Shown: positions 50,987 through 59,833 of the stretch, piece after piece | How the letters are laid out: every line of letters starts with the position of its first letter | Position numbering within the stretch: position 1 is the stretch's first letter | Origin: Halodurantibacterium flavum | GTDB taxonomy: Bacteria; Pseudomonadota; Alphaproteobacteria; Rhodobacterales; Rhodobacteraceae | DNA length: 64,000 nucleotides | Reading direction: 5' to 3' | NCBI RefSeq assembly: GCF_042681825.1 | Contig: NZ_JBHUGH010000013.1 | Coordinates: forward strand, 62,001 to 126,000 | Translations under genes and position numbers: made by a program | The notes under the pieces: generated by a model | What the model saw: the letters and a program-made list of their open reading frames with translations, nothing else | Databases searched by the model: none | What the model was told of the DNA's origin: nothing

Positions 50987-52366
50987 TTACGGATTTTCAG
51001 CCTCCTGAACCGAGGCCGCGTAGAATGCCAGAAGCGCCGTCTGGGCCGGGTCGAGGCAAAGCGCGTCGCCCTCGCGGCGCAGAATTCGCCGCTCCAGCAA
51101 GGTGTCTACCGCCATCGCAAAGGTTTGTTCCGCGGGATCGTCCGCGAGCGCACCCTTTCGCGCAGGATCGGCCGCGCCGAGCAATGCGTTGTAACGCAGG
51201 CGCAACGCCTCTTCGGTGGCGCGTCCGCCGGCCTCTTCGACCGCGCGGGCCAGAAGCGGCACGGGCAGGACGGGCATCACCGTCCGGATGCGCTGCATCA
51301 GCGTTTCGGCCAGCCTGTCGGTCCCGGCGTCACGGTCGGCCAGCACGAACTCCGTCAGGGACAGGGGGGCGCCGAAGCTGACCGCCGCATAGCCAAAGCG
51401 GTGGAACTGCCCCCGCAGCCGCAACCAGATCAGGCGGCCGAAATACCGCAGCATGAGCGACGGCCGCACCGCGAACCGGTTGGTGCCCGCCTGACGTGCG
51501 GCGACCAGCGCCCGATCCTCGATGATCCGGTCGTAGTTGAGCGCGACCGGCACAAAGACCACATCCTTGCCGTCATGGGGGTCGAAATCCGAAAGGATGT
51601 AGTGCAGGAGCCCCTTCTTGGCCGGGCCGACCGCCCCCGTCCGGCTCAGGCTGCCTTCGGGAAAGATCGCCTGTGTCACGCCTTCGGCGGTCGCCATCTG
51701 CACGTATCGCGCCAACACCCGGCGATAGAGCGGGCTGAGGTGACGCCGCCGGATGAAATAGGCCCCCATCGCCCGCACCAGCCGCTGCAGCGGCCAGACC
51801 CGCGCCCATTCCCCCACGGCATAGGACAGGGCGGATCGTTCGGCGACCAGATAGGTCACCAGCACGTAATCCATGTTCGAGCGGTGGTTCATCACGAAGA
51901 TGACCGTGGCGCGCGGGTCGATGGCGCGAAACGCCGCCTCGTCATACTGCCCGAGCCGCACCCGGTAAAGCAGCCGCGAAAGCCAGCGCGCCACCCGGAT
52001 CGCAAAGCCGAAATAGGTGCCTGCGGAAAAGCCGGGCACGATCTCGCGCGCATAGCGCCGGGCCTGCTGAAACGCGACGTTCTGGGGGACGCCCTTTTCA
52101 TCGGCATATTGGGCGACGGCCTCCATGACCTTGGGGTCATAGATAAGCCGCATGATCATGTCCTGACGGCGCATCAGCTTGAAGGGCTGGATCGGCCGGA
52201 TCAGACGCTTGTTCAGTTCCGCCACCGCACGTTCCATCCGCCGCCGGAAGAACCAGCGCACGGAGGGCACGAGAATCCAGTCGAGTACCGCCACCGCAGC
52301 AAAAAGCAGGGCCAGCACCACAAGCCAGACAGGAAGGGTAACTGTCCCGGTCATGCACAAGCTCAT
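50987..52366 (-). CDS. PlsB-like glycerol-3-phosphate/lysophospholipid acyltransferase
   Basis: A 459-residue membrane-associated acyltransferase. An N-terminal membrane helix (LPVWLVVLALLFAAVAVLDWIL) precedes the acyltransferase domain. Motif I is NHRSNMDYVL (HX4D, about residue 160), the GXXFIRR-like segment is GAYFIRRR, and motif III is IFPEGSLSRTG (about 233). These fit the PlsB/GPAT family, which acylates glycerol-3-phosphate, although it is shorter than E. coli PlsB. A second in-frame ATG lies at 52354. It sits between ccr and ecm without an obvious metabolic link to them. Confidence 0.82.
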   Translation of the reverse strand: MSLCMTGTVTLPVWLVVLALLFAAVAVLDWILVPSVRWFFRRRMERAVAELNKRLIRPIQPFKLMRRQDMIMRLIYDPKVMEAVAQYADEKGVPQNVAFQQARRYAREIVPGFSAGTYFGFAIRVARWLSRLLYRVRLGQYDEAAFRAIDPRATVIFVMNHRSNMDYVLVTYLVAERSALSYAVGEWARVWPLQRLVRAMGAYFIRRRHLSPLYRRVLARYVQMATAEGVTQAIFPEGSLSRTGAVGPAKKGLLHYILSDFDPHDGKDVVFVPVALNYDRIIEDRALVAARQAGTNRFAVRPSLMLRYFGRLIWLRLRGQFHRFGYAAVSFGAPLSLTEFVLADRDAGTDRLAETLMQRIRTVMPVLPVPLLARAVEEAGGRATEEALRLRYNALLGAADPARKGALADDPAEQTFAMAVDTLLERRILRREGDALCLDPAQTALLAFYAASVQEAENP

Positions 52367-52415
52367 AAGGCGAAACCGGCGCCGCGTAAATCAGGCCGTT
52401 CTGCACTGCGGCGAA

Positions 52416-52443
52416 TTGACTGCGCAGCAAAATCGCGCATATT
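52416..52443 (+). promoter_or_regulatory. Promoter candidate of ecm
   Basis: TTGACT at 52416-52421 and CATATT at 52438-52443 are 16 bases apart, about 45 bases before the ecm start. A 10-bp palindrome, TTGCGCGCAA, at 52464-52473 lies between promoter and start and could be an operator. Confidence 0.45.
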
Positions 52444-52488
52444 GAGACAGAGGCGCAACTTTATTGCGCGCAAGATATGGAGCCGCTC

Positions 52489-54450
52489 ATGCCGGCAGAT
52501 CGTGACCCACCCTGGCTGTTCCGGACCTATGCCGGCCATTCGACCGCCGCCGCCTCGAACGCGCTTTACCGCACCAATCTGGCGCGGGGGCAGACGGGGC
52601 TTTCGGTGGCCTTCGACCTTCCCACCCAGACGGGGTATGACAGCGATCACCCCCTCGCGCGCGGTGAGGTCGGCAAGGTCGGGGTGCCTGTCGCGCATCT
52701 GGGCGACATGCGCACGCTCTTTGCCGGTATCCCGCTGGAGCAGATGAACACCTCGATGACCATCAACGCGACGGCGCCCTGGTTGCTTGCGCTCTATATC
52801 GCGGTGGCCGAGGAACAGGGCGCCGATGTCGCGGCGCTTCAGGGCACGGTGCAGAACGACATCATCAAGGAATACCTGAGCCGGGGCACCTATATCTGCC
52901 CACCACGCCCCAGCCTGCGGCTGATTACCGACGTGGCGGCCTATACGCAGGCCCATCTGCCGCGCTGGAACCCGATGAACGTCTGCTCCTACCACCTGCA
53001 AGAGGCCGGCGCGACACCGGAACAGGAACTGGCCTTTGCGCTCGCCACCGCCTGCGCGGTGCTGGACGATCTGCGCGACAAGGTGCCGGCGGCGGAATTT
53101 CCGACGATGGTCGGGCGTATCTCGTTCTTTGTGAATGCGGGCATCCGGTTCGTGACCGAACTCTGCAAGATGCGCGCCTTTGTCGATCTCTGGGACGAAA
53201 TCTGCGCCGGGCGGTATGGCGTGACCGATCCGCGCTATCGCCGGTTCCGCTATGGCGTTCAGGTCAACAGCCTCGGCCTGACGGAGCAGCAACCGGAGAA
53301 CAACGTCTATCGCATCCTGATCGAGATGCTGGCGGTGACGCTGTCGAAAAAGGCGCGGGCGCGCGCGGTCCAGCTTCCGGCCTGGAACGAGGCGCTGGGG
53401 CTGCCCCGCCCCTGGGACCAGCAGTGGTCGCTGCGGATGCAGCAGATCCTGGCCTATGAAACCGACCTGCTGGAATATGATGATCTCTTTGACGGCAACC
53501 CGGCGATCGAGCGCAAGGTCACGGAGCTGAAAGAGGGCGCGCGCGCCGAACTGGCGCTGATCGAGGGGATGGGCGGCGCGGTCGCCGCGATCGACTACAT
53601 GAAGGCGCGGCTGGTGGAATCGAACAGCGCGCGACTGCAGGCCATTGAAACGGGCCAAAGCACGGTGGTGGGCGTGAACCGCTGGACCGAGGGTGTGCCT
53701 TCGCCGCTTGGAGCGGGCTCGGATGCCGTCATGCAGGCCGAGGCAGAGGCAGAGGCCGACCAGATCGCGCGTCTGACCGACTGGCGCGCCGGGCGCGACG
53801 CCGCCGCCGTACGCGCGGCACTGGCTGCGCTGCGCGACGCCGCCGCACGTGGCGAGAACATCATGCCGGCCTCTGTCGCCGCCGCCCGCGCGGGGGTCAC
53901 GACGGGCGAATGGGCCGGCGTCATGCGCGCGATCCATGGCGAATACCGGGGGCCGACCGGCCTCTCATCCTCCCCGTCGAACCGCACGGAAGGGCTTGAG
54001 CCGGTGCGCGAGGCGGTCGACCGCGCCTCGGGCCGGCTGGGGCGTCGCCTGTCGCTGCTGGTGGGCAAGCCCGGGCTTGACGGCCATTCCAACGGCGCCG
54101 AACAGATCGCGGCAAGGGCGCGGGATTGCGGGATGGATTTCCGCTATGACGGCATCCGCCAGACACCCTCGGAAATCGTGCGCGCGGCCGAGGAACAGCG
54201 GGCCCATGTGATCGGTCTCTCGATCCTCTCGGGCTCTCATCTGCCGCTGGTGGAGGAGCTTTTGCAGACCCTGCGCGACCATGATCTGGACATCCCCGTG
54301 GTCGTGGGCGGCATCATTCCCGACGAGGACGCGGCAGAATTGCGCAAGCTCGGCGTCGCCGCAGTCTACACCCCCAAGGATTATGAGCTGAACCGCATCA
54401 TGCTGGACATCGTCGATCTGGTCATGGTGCGCCATAGCGTGGCGGCCTGA
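52489..54450 (+). CDS. ecm: Ethylmalonyl-CoA mutase
   Basis: A 653-residue adenosylcobalamin-dependent mutase converting ethylmalonyl-CoA to methylsuccinyl-CoA. The catalytic barrel starts with YAGHSTAAASNALYRTNL and GLSVAFDLPTQTGYDSDH. The C-terminal B12-binding domain (about 515-653) has the DxHxxG motif in GLDGHSNGAEQ. Start region and length match Ecm/MeaA rather than methylmalonyl-CoA mutase, and ccr nearby supports this. GGAG six bases before favours the ATG at 52489 over one at 52477. Confidence 0.93.
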   Translation: MPADRDPPWLFRTYAGHSTAAASNALYRTNLARGQTGLSVAFDLPTQTGYDSDHPLARGEVGKVGVPVAHLGDMRTLFAGIPLEQMNTSMTINATAPWLLALYIAVAEEQGADVAALQGTVQNDIIKEYLSRGTYICPPRPSLRLITDVAAYTQAHLPRWNPMNVCSYHLQEAGATPEQELAFALATACAVLDDLRDKVPAAEFPTMVGRISFFVNAGIRFVTELCKMRAFVDLWDEICAGRYGVTDPRYRRFRYGVQVNSLGLTEQQPENNVYRILIEMLAVTLSKKARARAVQLPAWNEALGLPRPWDQQWSLRMQQILAYETDLLEYDDLFDGNPAIERKVTELKEGARAELALIEGMGGAVAAIDYMKARLVESNSARLQAIETGQSTVVGVNRWTEGVPSPLGAGSDAVMQAEAEAEADQIARLTDWRAGRDAAAVRAALAALRDAAARGENIMPASVAAARAGVTTGEWAGVMRAIHGEYRGPTGLSSSPSNRTEGLEPVREAVDRASGRLGRRLSLLVGKPGLDGHSNGAEQIAARARDCGMDFRYDGIRQTPSEIVRAAEEQRAHVIGLSILSGSHLPLVEELLQTLRDHDLDIPVVVGGIIPDEDAAELRKLGVAAVYTPKDYELNRIMLDIVDLVMVRHSVAA

Positions 54451-54465
54451 GAGCAGCCGCGCATG

Positions 54466-54492
54466 AAAAAGGGCGGGGTGATGACCCCGCCC
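54466..54492 (-). terminator. Rho-independent terminator of the DUF4168 gene
   Basis: On the minus strand GGGCGGGGT-CATC-ACCCCGCCC (plus 54471-54492) is followed by five T residues (A-run at 54466-54470). It begins 22 bases past the DUF4168 stop and also separates it from the convergent ecm gene. Confidence 0.8.
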
Positions 54493-54513
54493 CCCTGTCA
54501 GGCAAGGGATGCC

Positions 54514-54960
54514 TTATTCGATCTGGGTCGCCGCACCGCCCTGAACCTCTTGCACCATCGCGATCAGACGGGCGTTGAGTTCGGGGTCAGCCTCGGCGGC
54601 CTGGCCGATCTCCATGTATTCCTCAAGCGTGATGCCCGGGGTCTCTTCGACCGCCTGGATCATCTCTGCATTCGCGCTTTCGATCAGTTCTTGCTGGACG
54701 GCCGGGTCCTGCGCCTCCATCACCTGCGCCTGATAGCGCTGGTCGACCTCATTCACCGCAAGGGCCGCCTGCACGAAGGCCGTCAGCGCCTCATTGGTGT
54801 AGGCCGTGCCGGCCTGCGCCTCAGGCGCGAGCGGCGCCTCGACCGGGGCCTGCGCCTCGGGGGCAAGGGGGGCGTCCTGGGCCAGGGCGGGAAGGGCGAA
54901 ACCGCCGGCGGTGAAGCCAAGGGCGACGGCGGCGGAGGAAAGGGTCTTGGTGAACTGCAT
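54514..54960 (-). CDS. DUF4168 exported protein
   Basis: A 148-residue protein with signal peptide (SAAVALGFTAGGFALPALA-Q). A short low-complexity linker follows with two near-identical APLAPEAQA units around residues 30-50. Then comes the DUF4168 helical domain (TNEALTAFVQAALAVNEV; ITLEEYMEIGQAAEADPEL). The function of the family is unknown. The ATG at 54960 follows CAGGAGAAC. A strong terminator follows, so it is probably monocistronic. Confidence 0.82.
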   Translation of the reverse strand: MQFTKTLSSAAVALGFTAGGFALPALAQDAPLAPEAQAPVEAPLAPEAQAGTAYTNEALTAFVQAALAVNEVDQRYQAQVMEAQDPAVQQELIESANAEMIQAVEETPGITLEEYMEIGQAAEADPELNARLIAMVQEVQGGAATQIE

Positions 54961-55146
54961 GATGTTCTCCTGTCTCTGGTCGATGCCTGTCCCACGCGGG
55001 ATGCGCGGGTGGGCTGACACCAACCTAGGAAAGACGGGCGCGGGACGCAAAACCCCCGGCGAGCGACCGCCGAAAGGGGTCAGGCGGCTCGGCATTATCC
55101 CGCGACCCCGCGCAGGAGCGCCCGCAAGAGCGGGCCGCCAAACGAC

Positions 55147-55170
55147 AAAAGCCGCGCAGGGGCGCGGCTT
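55147..55170 (-). terminator. Terminator after rpmG
   Basis: AAGCCGCGC (55149-55157), loop AGGG, GCGCGGCTT (55162-55170). On the minus strand the stem is followed by T residues. It begins 25 bases past the rpmG stop. Confidence 0.7.
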
Positions 55171-55194
55171 CGTCAAATCCGAAAGGGCGCAAGA

Positions 55195-55362
55195 TTACTT
55201 GATCTTGCCTTCCTTGTATTCCACGTGCTGACGGACAACCGGGTCGTATTTCCGCACGGTCATCTTTTCGGTCATCGTGCGGGCGTTCTTCTTGGTCACA
55301 TAGAAGTGCCCGGTGCCCGCCGTCGAGTTCAGACGGATCTTGATCGTCGTCGGCTTCGCCAT
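55195..55362 (-). CDS. rpmG: 50S ribosomal protein L33
   Basis: A 55-residue basic protein on the minus strand, reading MAKPTTIKIRLNSTAGTGHF at the N terminus and ending in HVEYKEGKIK. It is the zinc-independent L33 form, since no CxxC pairs are present. The ATG at 55362 follows a weak AGGAGATAT ribosome binding site. It is flanked by its own terminator. Confidence 0.93.
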   Translation of the reverse strand: MAKPTTIKIRLNSTAGTGHFYVTKKNARTMTEKMTVRKYDPVVRQHVEYKEGKIK

Positions 55363-55451
55363 GTCATATCTCCTGCAGACGGACGGCAGACCGCCCGCGA
55401 AATCCTTGAAGCCCGCCTTTTACGCAAGCGACAGGGCGAGTCAACCGGGAA

Positions 55452-56540
55452 TCAACCCAACGGGCGCGGAAAGCGGATCACAAACGCCGCGCCCCCCTCT
55501 GGCTGGTTCTCGCAGACAAGGCTGCCGCCAAGCCGTCCCACCATCCCCAGCACGAGCCGCATCCCGAGGCCGGACTGCCCCGCCGGATCGAAGCCTTCGG
55601 GCAAGCCCCGCCCGTTATCGGCGATGCGCAGTTCGCAGTCGCCGCCGGCCATGTCGAACAGCACCGTCAGATCCCCTGCGGCGCCGGCGGCGAACCCGTG
55701 GCGGGCGGCATTCGCGGCAAGCTCGGCCACCAGAAGGCCGATGGAAAGCCCGGTATCCGCCCCCACGGTCAGCGGCGCGACCCGCGCCGACAGGCGCAGC
55801 CGGCCACCTGCCGAGGCAAGCACGTCGCGACAAAGCGGCCCGAGGAATTCGTCCAGCGCCATGGTGCGCCCGCCGCCCGAGCGGTAGAGCCGGTCATGCA
55901 CCTTGGCGATGGTCATCACCCGCGCGGCGGCATCCTGCAGCCGTGCGGCCACCTGCGGATCGGACTGGCGCGCCTGCATCCGCAAGAGCCCAACCACCAT
56001 CGAAAGGCTGTTCTTGATCCGGTGATCGGCCTCGCGCAGGCGCAGATCCTGGAGCTCCGCCTCGCGGTCCCTGGACGCGCGTTCGGTTTCCAGCTGCGTC
56101 ACGTCACGCGCGACCGCCAGGATGTGACGCGGTTCGGCCCCCGCCTGCATCATCGCGGGCATCAGTGGCGCGACCGACACGTCCCACCATTTCTCCCGCC
56201 CCGTCCAGGTGGGGCAAAGCGCGCTGAACCGCGTGCCCTGACCCATGCGTGCCTGTTCCAGCGCTTCAGCCACGACGCCATGTGCCTCGGGCGGCCAGAA
56301 CCGCAGCCAGGGCAGCCCCAGAACCTCGGTCCGGTCGGACACGTCAAAGTTGCGCAGACCATTCGCGCTCACGTATTCCAGACGGCCTTCCCGGCCGATC
56401 AGCATGATGCTGTCACCGGATGCCGCAAGCACGGCCATCAGGGCCGCGGGCGCCTCACATGGCAGCACCGGAAGGTCTGCCTTATGCGCCTCTTCTAGGG
56501 GATTGAACCTTTCCGGACGGACCGCCGCGTTCCCTCGCAT
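55452..56540 (-). CDS. PAS-HisKA_2 sensor histidine kinase
   Basis: A 362-residue soluble kinase. A PAS domain (about 35-150; SIMLIGREGRLEYVSANGL) is followed by an HisKA_2 dimerisation domain with the phospho-acceptor in EADHRIKNSLSMVVGLL (about residue 178). A HATPase domain follows with ELAANAARHGF and IADNGRGLPEG, ending in GLGMRLVLGMVGRLGG. This class acts in alphaproteobacterial general-stress or light/redox sensing pathways. No response regulator lies next to it. No membrane segment is visible. The ATG at 56540 is used. Confidence 0.88.
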   Translation of the reverse strand: MRGNAAVRPERFNPLEEAHKADLPVLPCEAPAALMAVLAASGDSIMLIGREGRLEYVSANGLRNFDVSDRTEVLGLPWLRFWPPEAHGVVAEALEQARMGQGTRFSALCPTWTGREKWWDVSVAPLMPAMMQAGAEPRHILAVARDVTQLETERASRDREAELQDLRLREADHRIKNSLSMVVGLLRMQARQSDPQVAARLQDAAARVMTIAKVHDRLYRSGGGRTMALDEFLGPLCRDVLASAGGRLRLSARVAPLTVGADTGLSIGLLVAELAANAARHGFAAGAAGDLTVLFDMAGGDCELRIADNGRGLPEGFDPAGQSGLGMRLVLGMVGRLGGSLVCENQPEGGAAFVIRFPRPLG

Positions 56541-56580
56541 CGCACACCCCCACAACCTGAAGCTTCAACATGAGCGAGAG

Positions 56581-56596
56581 TGGACAACCCTGTCCA
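56581..56596. repeat. Palindrome between the kinase gene and rnpB
   Basis: TGGACA-ACCC-TGTCCA is a 6-bp inverted repeat 8 bases past the rnpB 3' end and 41 bases upstream of the kinase start. It could be an operator of the kinase gene or part of rnpB termination. No T-run follows. Confidence 0.45.
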
Positions 56597-56604
56597 GCAT
56601 TAAA

Positions 56605-57001
56605 CGCGCGCGGATGGCCTGTAAGCCGGATTCTGTCTGGAACAAAGTTCCTGGATGACCATTCATCTGCCCCCGCCGTTACCGACGGGATCTAGCTGCC
56701 AACCCGGGCCTCTGGGCTGAAGCGTCCCTGCGGGCCGTATCCGTTGCCGGACGTGCACCGCGCGAGGCCCCTATTCGGCATTGCTCCGGGTGGGGCTTGC
56801 CGTGCCGGTCCGGTTGCCCGTCCCGCGGTGGGCTCTTACCCCACCGTTTCACCCTTACCCATGCAGGCATGGGCGGTCTCTTCTCTGTGGCGCTTTCCCT
56901 CGGGTTACCCCGGCCGGGCGTTACCCGGCACCCTTGCTTCATGGAGTCCGGACTTTCCTCGCACCCTTGCGGGCACGCGGTCATCCAGCCATCCGCGCGC
57001 G
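56605..57001 (-). ncRNA. rnpB: RNase P RNA
   Basis: The minus strand carries the conserved blocks of bacterial type-A RNase P RNA. The 5' block GAGGAAAGTCCGGACTCC maps to plus about 56942-56959. The 3' block ACAGAATCCGGCTTACAGG maps to about 56618-56636. The ends pair as helix P1 (GCGCGCGGATGG with CCATCCGCGCGC). The RNA is the catalytic subunit that trims the 5' leader of tRNA precursors. Boundaries are set by P1 and are good to a few bases. Its promoter appears to lie in the end of the upstream amidase gene. Confidence 0.93.
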
Positions 57002-57004
57002 CCC

Positions 57005-57033
57005 CGCTTAGGCCCTTGCATCTTCCACGTCAA
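57005..57033 (-). promoter_or_regulatory. Promoter of rnpB inside the 3' end of the amidase gene
   Basis: On the minus strand TTGACG (plus 57028-57033) and TAAGCG (plus 57005-57010) are separated by 17 bases. Transcription would begin near 57001, the predicted 5' end of the RNA. The first three bases of the -10 element are the TAA stop codon of the amidase gene. Confidence 0.6.
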
Positions 57034-57703
57034 CCGGGAAGCGCCGCGCAAGATCGGCCATCACCGCCATGTCTGCCCCCGACAGCGGCCCCCGCCCCCA
57101 AGGCCGGAACCGCAGACGGACCGCAGCAAGCAGGATGTCCGCCGGCAGATCCGGATAACCGAAGCGCCGCGCGTCTGCGACGAACCGAACGGGATCGAGC
57201 GGAACGGGATCAAGCGGCACGGGGGCGCCGGGTTCCCGCCAGACCGAAAGGCCCTGCCGCGCCAGCCGCCGCCAGTCGAACCTGGGCCCCGGATCGACCT
57301 TGCGCAGGGGCGCCATGTCGGAATGGGCGATCACGCCCTCCGGGGCGATCGACCAGCGGGCCATGATGCCGGGCAGGAGCACCTCCAGCGCCGCCATCAG
57401 CGGTTCCGGAAAGGGCGAGGCGCCGTCATTGTCCAGCTCGATCCCGATGGAACGGGAATTGACGTCACCGCGCCCGCCCCACTCGCCCTGCCCGGCGTGC
57501 CAGGCCCGCCTGTCTTCAGGCACCAGAAGATCGACCTCTCCCCGTGAGGATATGAGGTAATGCGCCGAGACCTCGGCCCCGGGGTCGCAAAGCCGCGCGC
57601 GCGCCGCCTCATGGCTTTGCATCGCGGTGAAGTGCAGGACGATCAGTTCGGGGCGCAGACCGTCCCGGCGCGGGCCGTGATTGGGTGAAAGACCTGCCGT
57701 CAA
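57008..57703 (-). CDS. AmpD-like N-acetylmuramoyl-L-alanine amidase
   Basis: A protein of about 231 residues of the amidase_2 family, which cleaves the bond between MurNAc and the peptide in cell-wall turnover. Zinc-ligand candidates are the His in LIVLHFTAM, a His in AHSDMAPLRKVDPGPRFDW and the Asp that follows. The start is uncertain. TTG at 57703 fits the family length but lacks a clear ribosome binding site, and the frame is also open back to an ATG at 57760 inside the upstream gene. The gene ends 7 bases before the rnpB 5' end. Confidence 0.8.
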   Translation of the reverse strand: MTAGLSPNHGPRRDGLRPELIVLHFTAMQSHEAARARLCDPGAEVSAHYLISSRGEVDLLVPEDRRAWHAGQGEWGGRGDVNSRSIGIELDNDGASPFPEPLMAALEVLLPGIMARWSIAPEGVIAHSDMAPLRKVDPGPRFDWRRLARQGLSVWREPGAPVPLDPVPLDPVRFVADARRFGYPDLPADILLAAVRLRFRPWGRGPLSGADMAVMADLARRFPVDVEDARA

Positions 57704-57704
57704 A

Positions 57705-58313
57705 TCAGCGCATGGCAGCGCGATAGGGCCGCGGATCCCACCAGCAGGCAAAGCCGTCACCGTCGGGGTCCACGTTCATCGGGTCACGTTCCGGCCCGCC
57801 GCGCCGCAGGAATTCAAGCTGCGCCTGATCCTGCGTGGTGAACTGGGCACAGGCCCGTTCCGCCTGCGAGAACCGCAGCGGGTTCATCCGGCGATAGATC
57901 GTGTCGCCCGGATTGTTGCGGGTCGAAAGCGCGTACTGGATGATGTTCGGACCGTCGGCATTGGGCCGGTCCGGCAGGGCCGTCGGCTCGATAAAGACAT
58001 ATTGGGCGCGCTGACGCTCCAGCCGCTCCCGGTCGCTCTCGATGGATTCGCGCGCGGCGACAGCATCGAAATCCTGTTCGTCGGAAATGCGCGGAGCACC
58101 GGCCTGCCCCGCCTGGGCGGTATCGAAGCTGTTCGCCGGGGCAGCGCCGATCGGCCCCGAGCTTACCGGCGCACCGGTGATCGGGGAATAGCTGCTGGCC
58201 GCCGACGGGCCGCCCGCGCTCCGTTCCCGCATGAATTCGTTATAGCCGTCCTGACCGCCACCCTGGCAGGCAGCAAGTGCCACGAAACCAACCACTGCCA
58301 TGGCAAAACGCAT
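57705..58313 (-). CDS. Lipoprotein with C-terminal Excalibur-like Asp-rich motif
   Basis: A 202-residue lipoprotein with lipobox LAAC (Cys16). A Gly/Ser/Ala-rich linker (about 30-75) is followed by a helical, Arg/Glu-rich segment. The C terminus contains DPDGDGFACWWDPRPYR, which resembles Excalibur calcium-binding motifs (DxDGDGxxC). Function is unknown. The ATG at 58313 follows GAGGAACG. The stop almost touches the probable start of the AmpD-like amidase, so the two may be co-translated and act together at the cell wall (inference). Confidence 0.72.
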   Translation of the reverse strand: MRFAMAVVGFVALAACQGGGQDGYNEFMRERSAGGPSAASSYSPITGAPVSSGPIGAAPANSFDTAQAGQAGAPRISDEQDFDAVAARESIESDRERLERQRAQYVFIEPTALPDRPNADGPNIIQYALSTRNNPGDTIYRRMNPLRFSQAERACAQFTTQDQAQLEFLRRGGPERDPMNVDPDGDGFACWWDPRPYRAAMR

Positions 58314-58351
58314 GTCGTTCCTCGACTTCCTGTCCCTATGATCGGGGGCAG

Positions 58352-59833
58352 TTACCACCATTTCGCGGGTTTGTGAACAAAACCCGCAGCCTCTTCGATC
58401 ACATGCGCGACATTGAGAAGATCGCCCTCTTCCCACGGGCGGCCGATCAGTTGCAGCCCAAGCGGCAGCCCCTGCGCATCAAGCCCCGCCGGAACCGCAA
58501 CCCCCGGCAGCCCGGCAAGGTTCACCGTCACGGTAAAGACGTCGTTCAGATACATCGCCACCGGATCGGCGACCTCGCCCAGCCCGAAGGCAGCCGAAGG
58601 CGTCGCCGGTGTCAGGATCGCGTCGATCCCCGTGGCAAAGGCGTTCTCGAAGTCGCGCTTGATCAGCGTCCGCACCTTGCGGGCGCGGTTGTAATAGGCG
58701 TCGTAGAACCCGGCCGAGAGGACATAGGTGCCGATCATCACCCGGCGCTGCACCTCGGTTCCGAACCCTTCGGCGCGGCTTTTTTCATACATCTCGGTGA
58801 TGCCGTCGCCCTGCGACAGCCGCGCACGATGGCCATAGCGCACCCCGTCATACCGGGCGAGGTTCGAGGACGCCTCGGCCGGGGCAATCACGTAATAGGC
58901 CGGCAACGCGTATTTCGTATGCGGCAGGCTGATGTCGACGATCTCGGCCCCGGCAGCGCGCAGCATCGCCGCGCCGTCGGACCAGAGCTTTTCGATCTCG
59001 GCGGGCATCCCCTCCATCCGGTATTCCTGGGGAATGCCGATCCGCTTGCCACGGATATCGCCGGTCAGCATCGCTTCGAAATCCGGAACGGCGAGATCGG
59101 CGCTGGTAGAATCCTTCGGATCATGGCCCGACATGGCGCCCAGCATGATCGCCGCGTCGCGTACCGTTTTGGCCATCGGCCCCGCCTGGTCGAGCGACGA
59201 CGCAAACGCCACCACGCCCCAGCGCGAACACCGCCCATAGGTCGGCTTGATCCCCACGATGCCGGTAAAGGCCGCGGGCTGACGGATCGAGCCGCCGGTA
59301 TCCGTCCCCGTCGCCGCAAGACAAAGATCCGCCGCCACGGCCGAGGCCGAGCCGCCCGAGGATCCGCCCGGCGTCAGATCGGTATCATCGCCCTGCCGTT
59401 TCCACGGGTTGATCGCATTGCCATAGACCGATGTTTCGTTCGAGCTGCCCATGGCGAATTCGTCCATGTTCAGCTTGCCCAGCATCACCGCGCCTGCATC
59501 CCAGAGCTGCTGGGTCACGGTGGATTCGTATTCGGGGCGAAAGCCTTCCAGAATACCGCTCGCGGCCTGGCTGGCCACGCCGCGCGTGCAGAAAAGGTCC
59601 TTGATGCCCAGCGGGATGCCGCACATGGCGGGCGCGTCGCCTGCCTTGATCCGGGCATCCGCGGCCCGCGCCTGTTCCAGCGCGATCTCCGGCGTCCGGT
59701 GGACAAAGGCGTTGAGCCTGCCCGCCCCTTCGACCGCCGAAACGCAGGCCTCGGTCAGTTCCACCGCGGTCACGTCACCCTTGCGCAGCGCGTCGCGCGC
59801 CGCCGCGATGGTCAGTTTGTTCAGATCGCTCAT
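58352..59833 (-). CDS. gatA: Asp-tRNA(Asn)/Glu-tRNA(Gln) amidotransferase subunit A
   Basis: A 493-residue amidase-signature protein. It generates ammonia from glutamine and passes it to GatB for transamidation of mischarged tRNA. The Ser-cisSer-Lys triad is visible: IKDLFCT (Lys, about 79), PGGSSGGSAS and GTDTGGSIRQPA (nucleophile Ser). The ATG at 59833 overlaps the gatC stop by 4 bases. gatB is not in this window. Confidence 0.96.
   Translation of the reverse strand: MSDLNKLTIAAARDALRKGDVTAVELTEACVSAVEGAGRLNAFVHRTPEIALEQARAADARIKAGDAPAMCGIPLGIKDLFCTRGVASQAASGILEGFRPEYESTVTQQLWDAGAVMLGKLNMDEFAMGSSNETSVYGNAINPWKRQGDDTDLTPGGSSGGSASAVAADLCLAATGTDTGGSIRQPAAFTGIVGIKPTYGRCSRWGVVAFASSLDQAGPMAKTVRDAAIMLGAMSGHDPKDSTSADLAVPDFEAMLTGDIRGKRIGIPQEYRMEGMPAEIEKLWSDGAAMLRAAGAEIVDISLPHTKYALPAYYVIAPAEASSNLARYDGVRYGHRARLSQGDGITEMYEKSRAEGFGTEVQRRVMIGTYVLSAGFYDAYYNRARKVRTLIKRDFENAFATGIDAILTPATPSAAFGLGEVADPVAMYLNDVFTVTVNLAGLPGVAVPAGLDAQGLPLGLQLIGRPWEEGDLLNVAHVIEEAAGFVHKPAKWW

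Noticed and set aside
56744..57366. Plus-strand open frames inside the RNase P RNA region
   Set aside because: The sequence carries conserved rnpB blocks and P1 pairing. The open frames have no domain or ribosome binding site.
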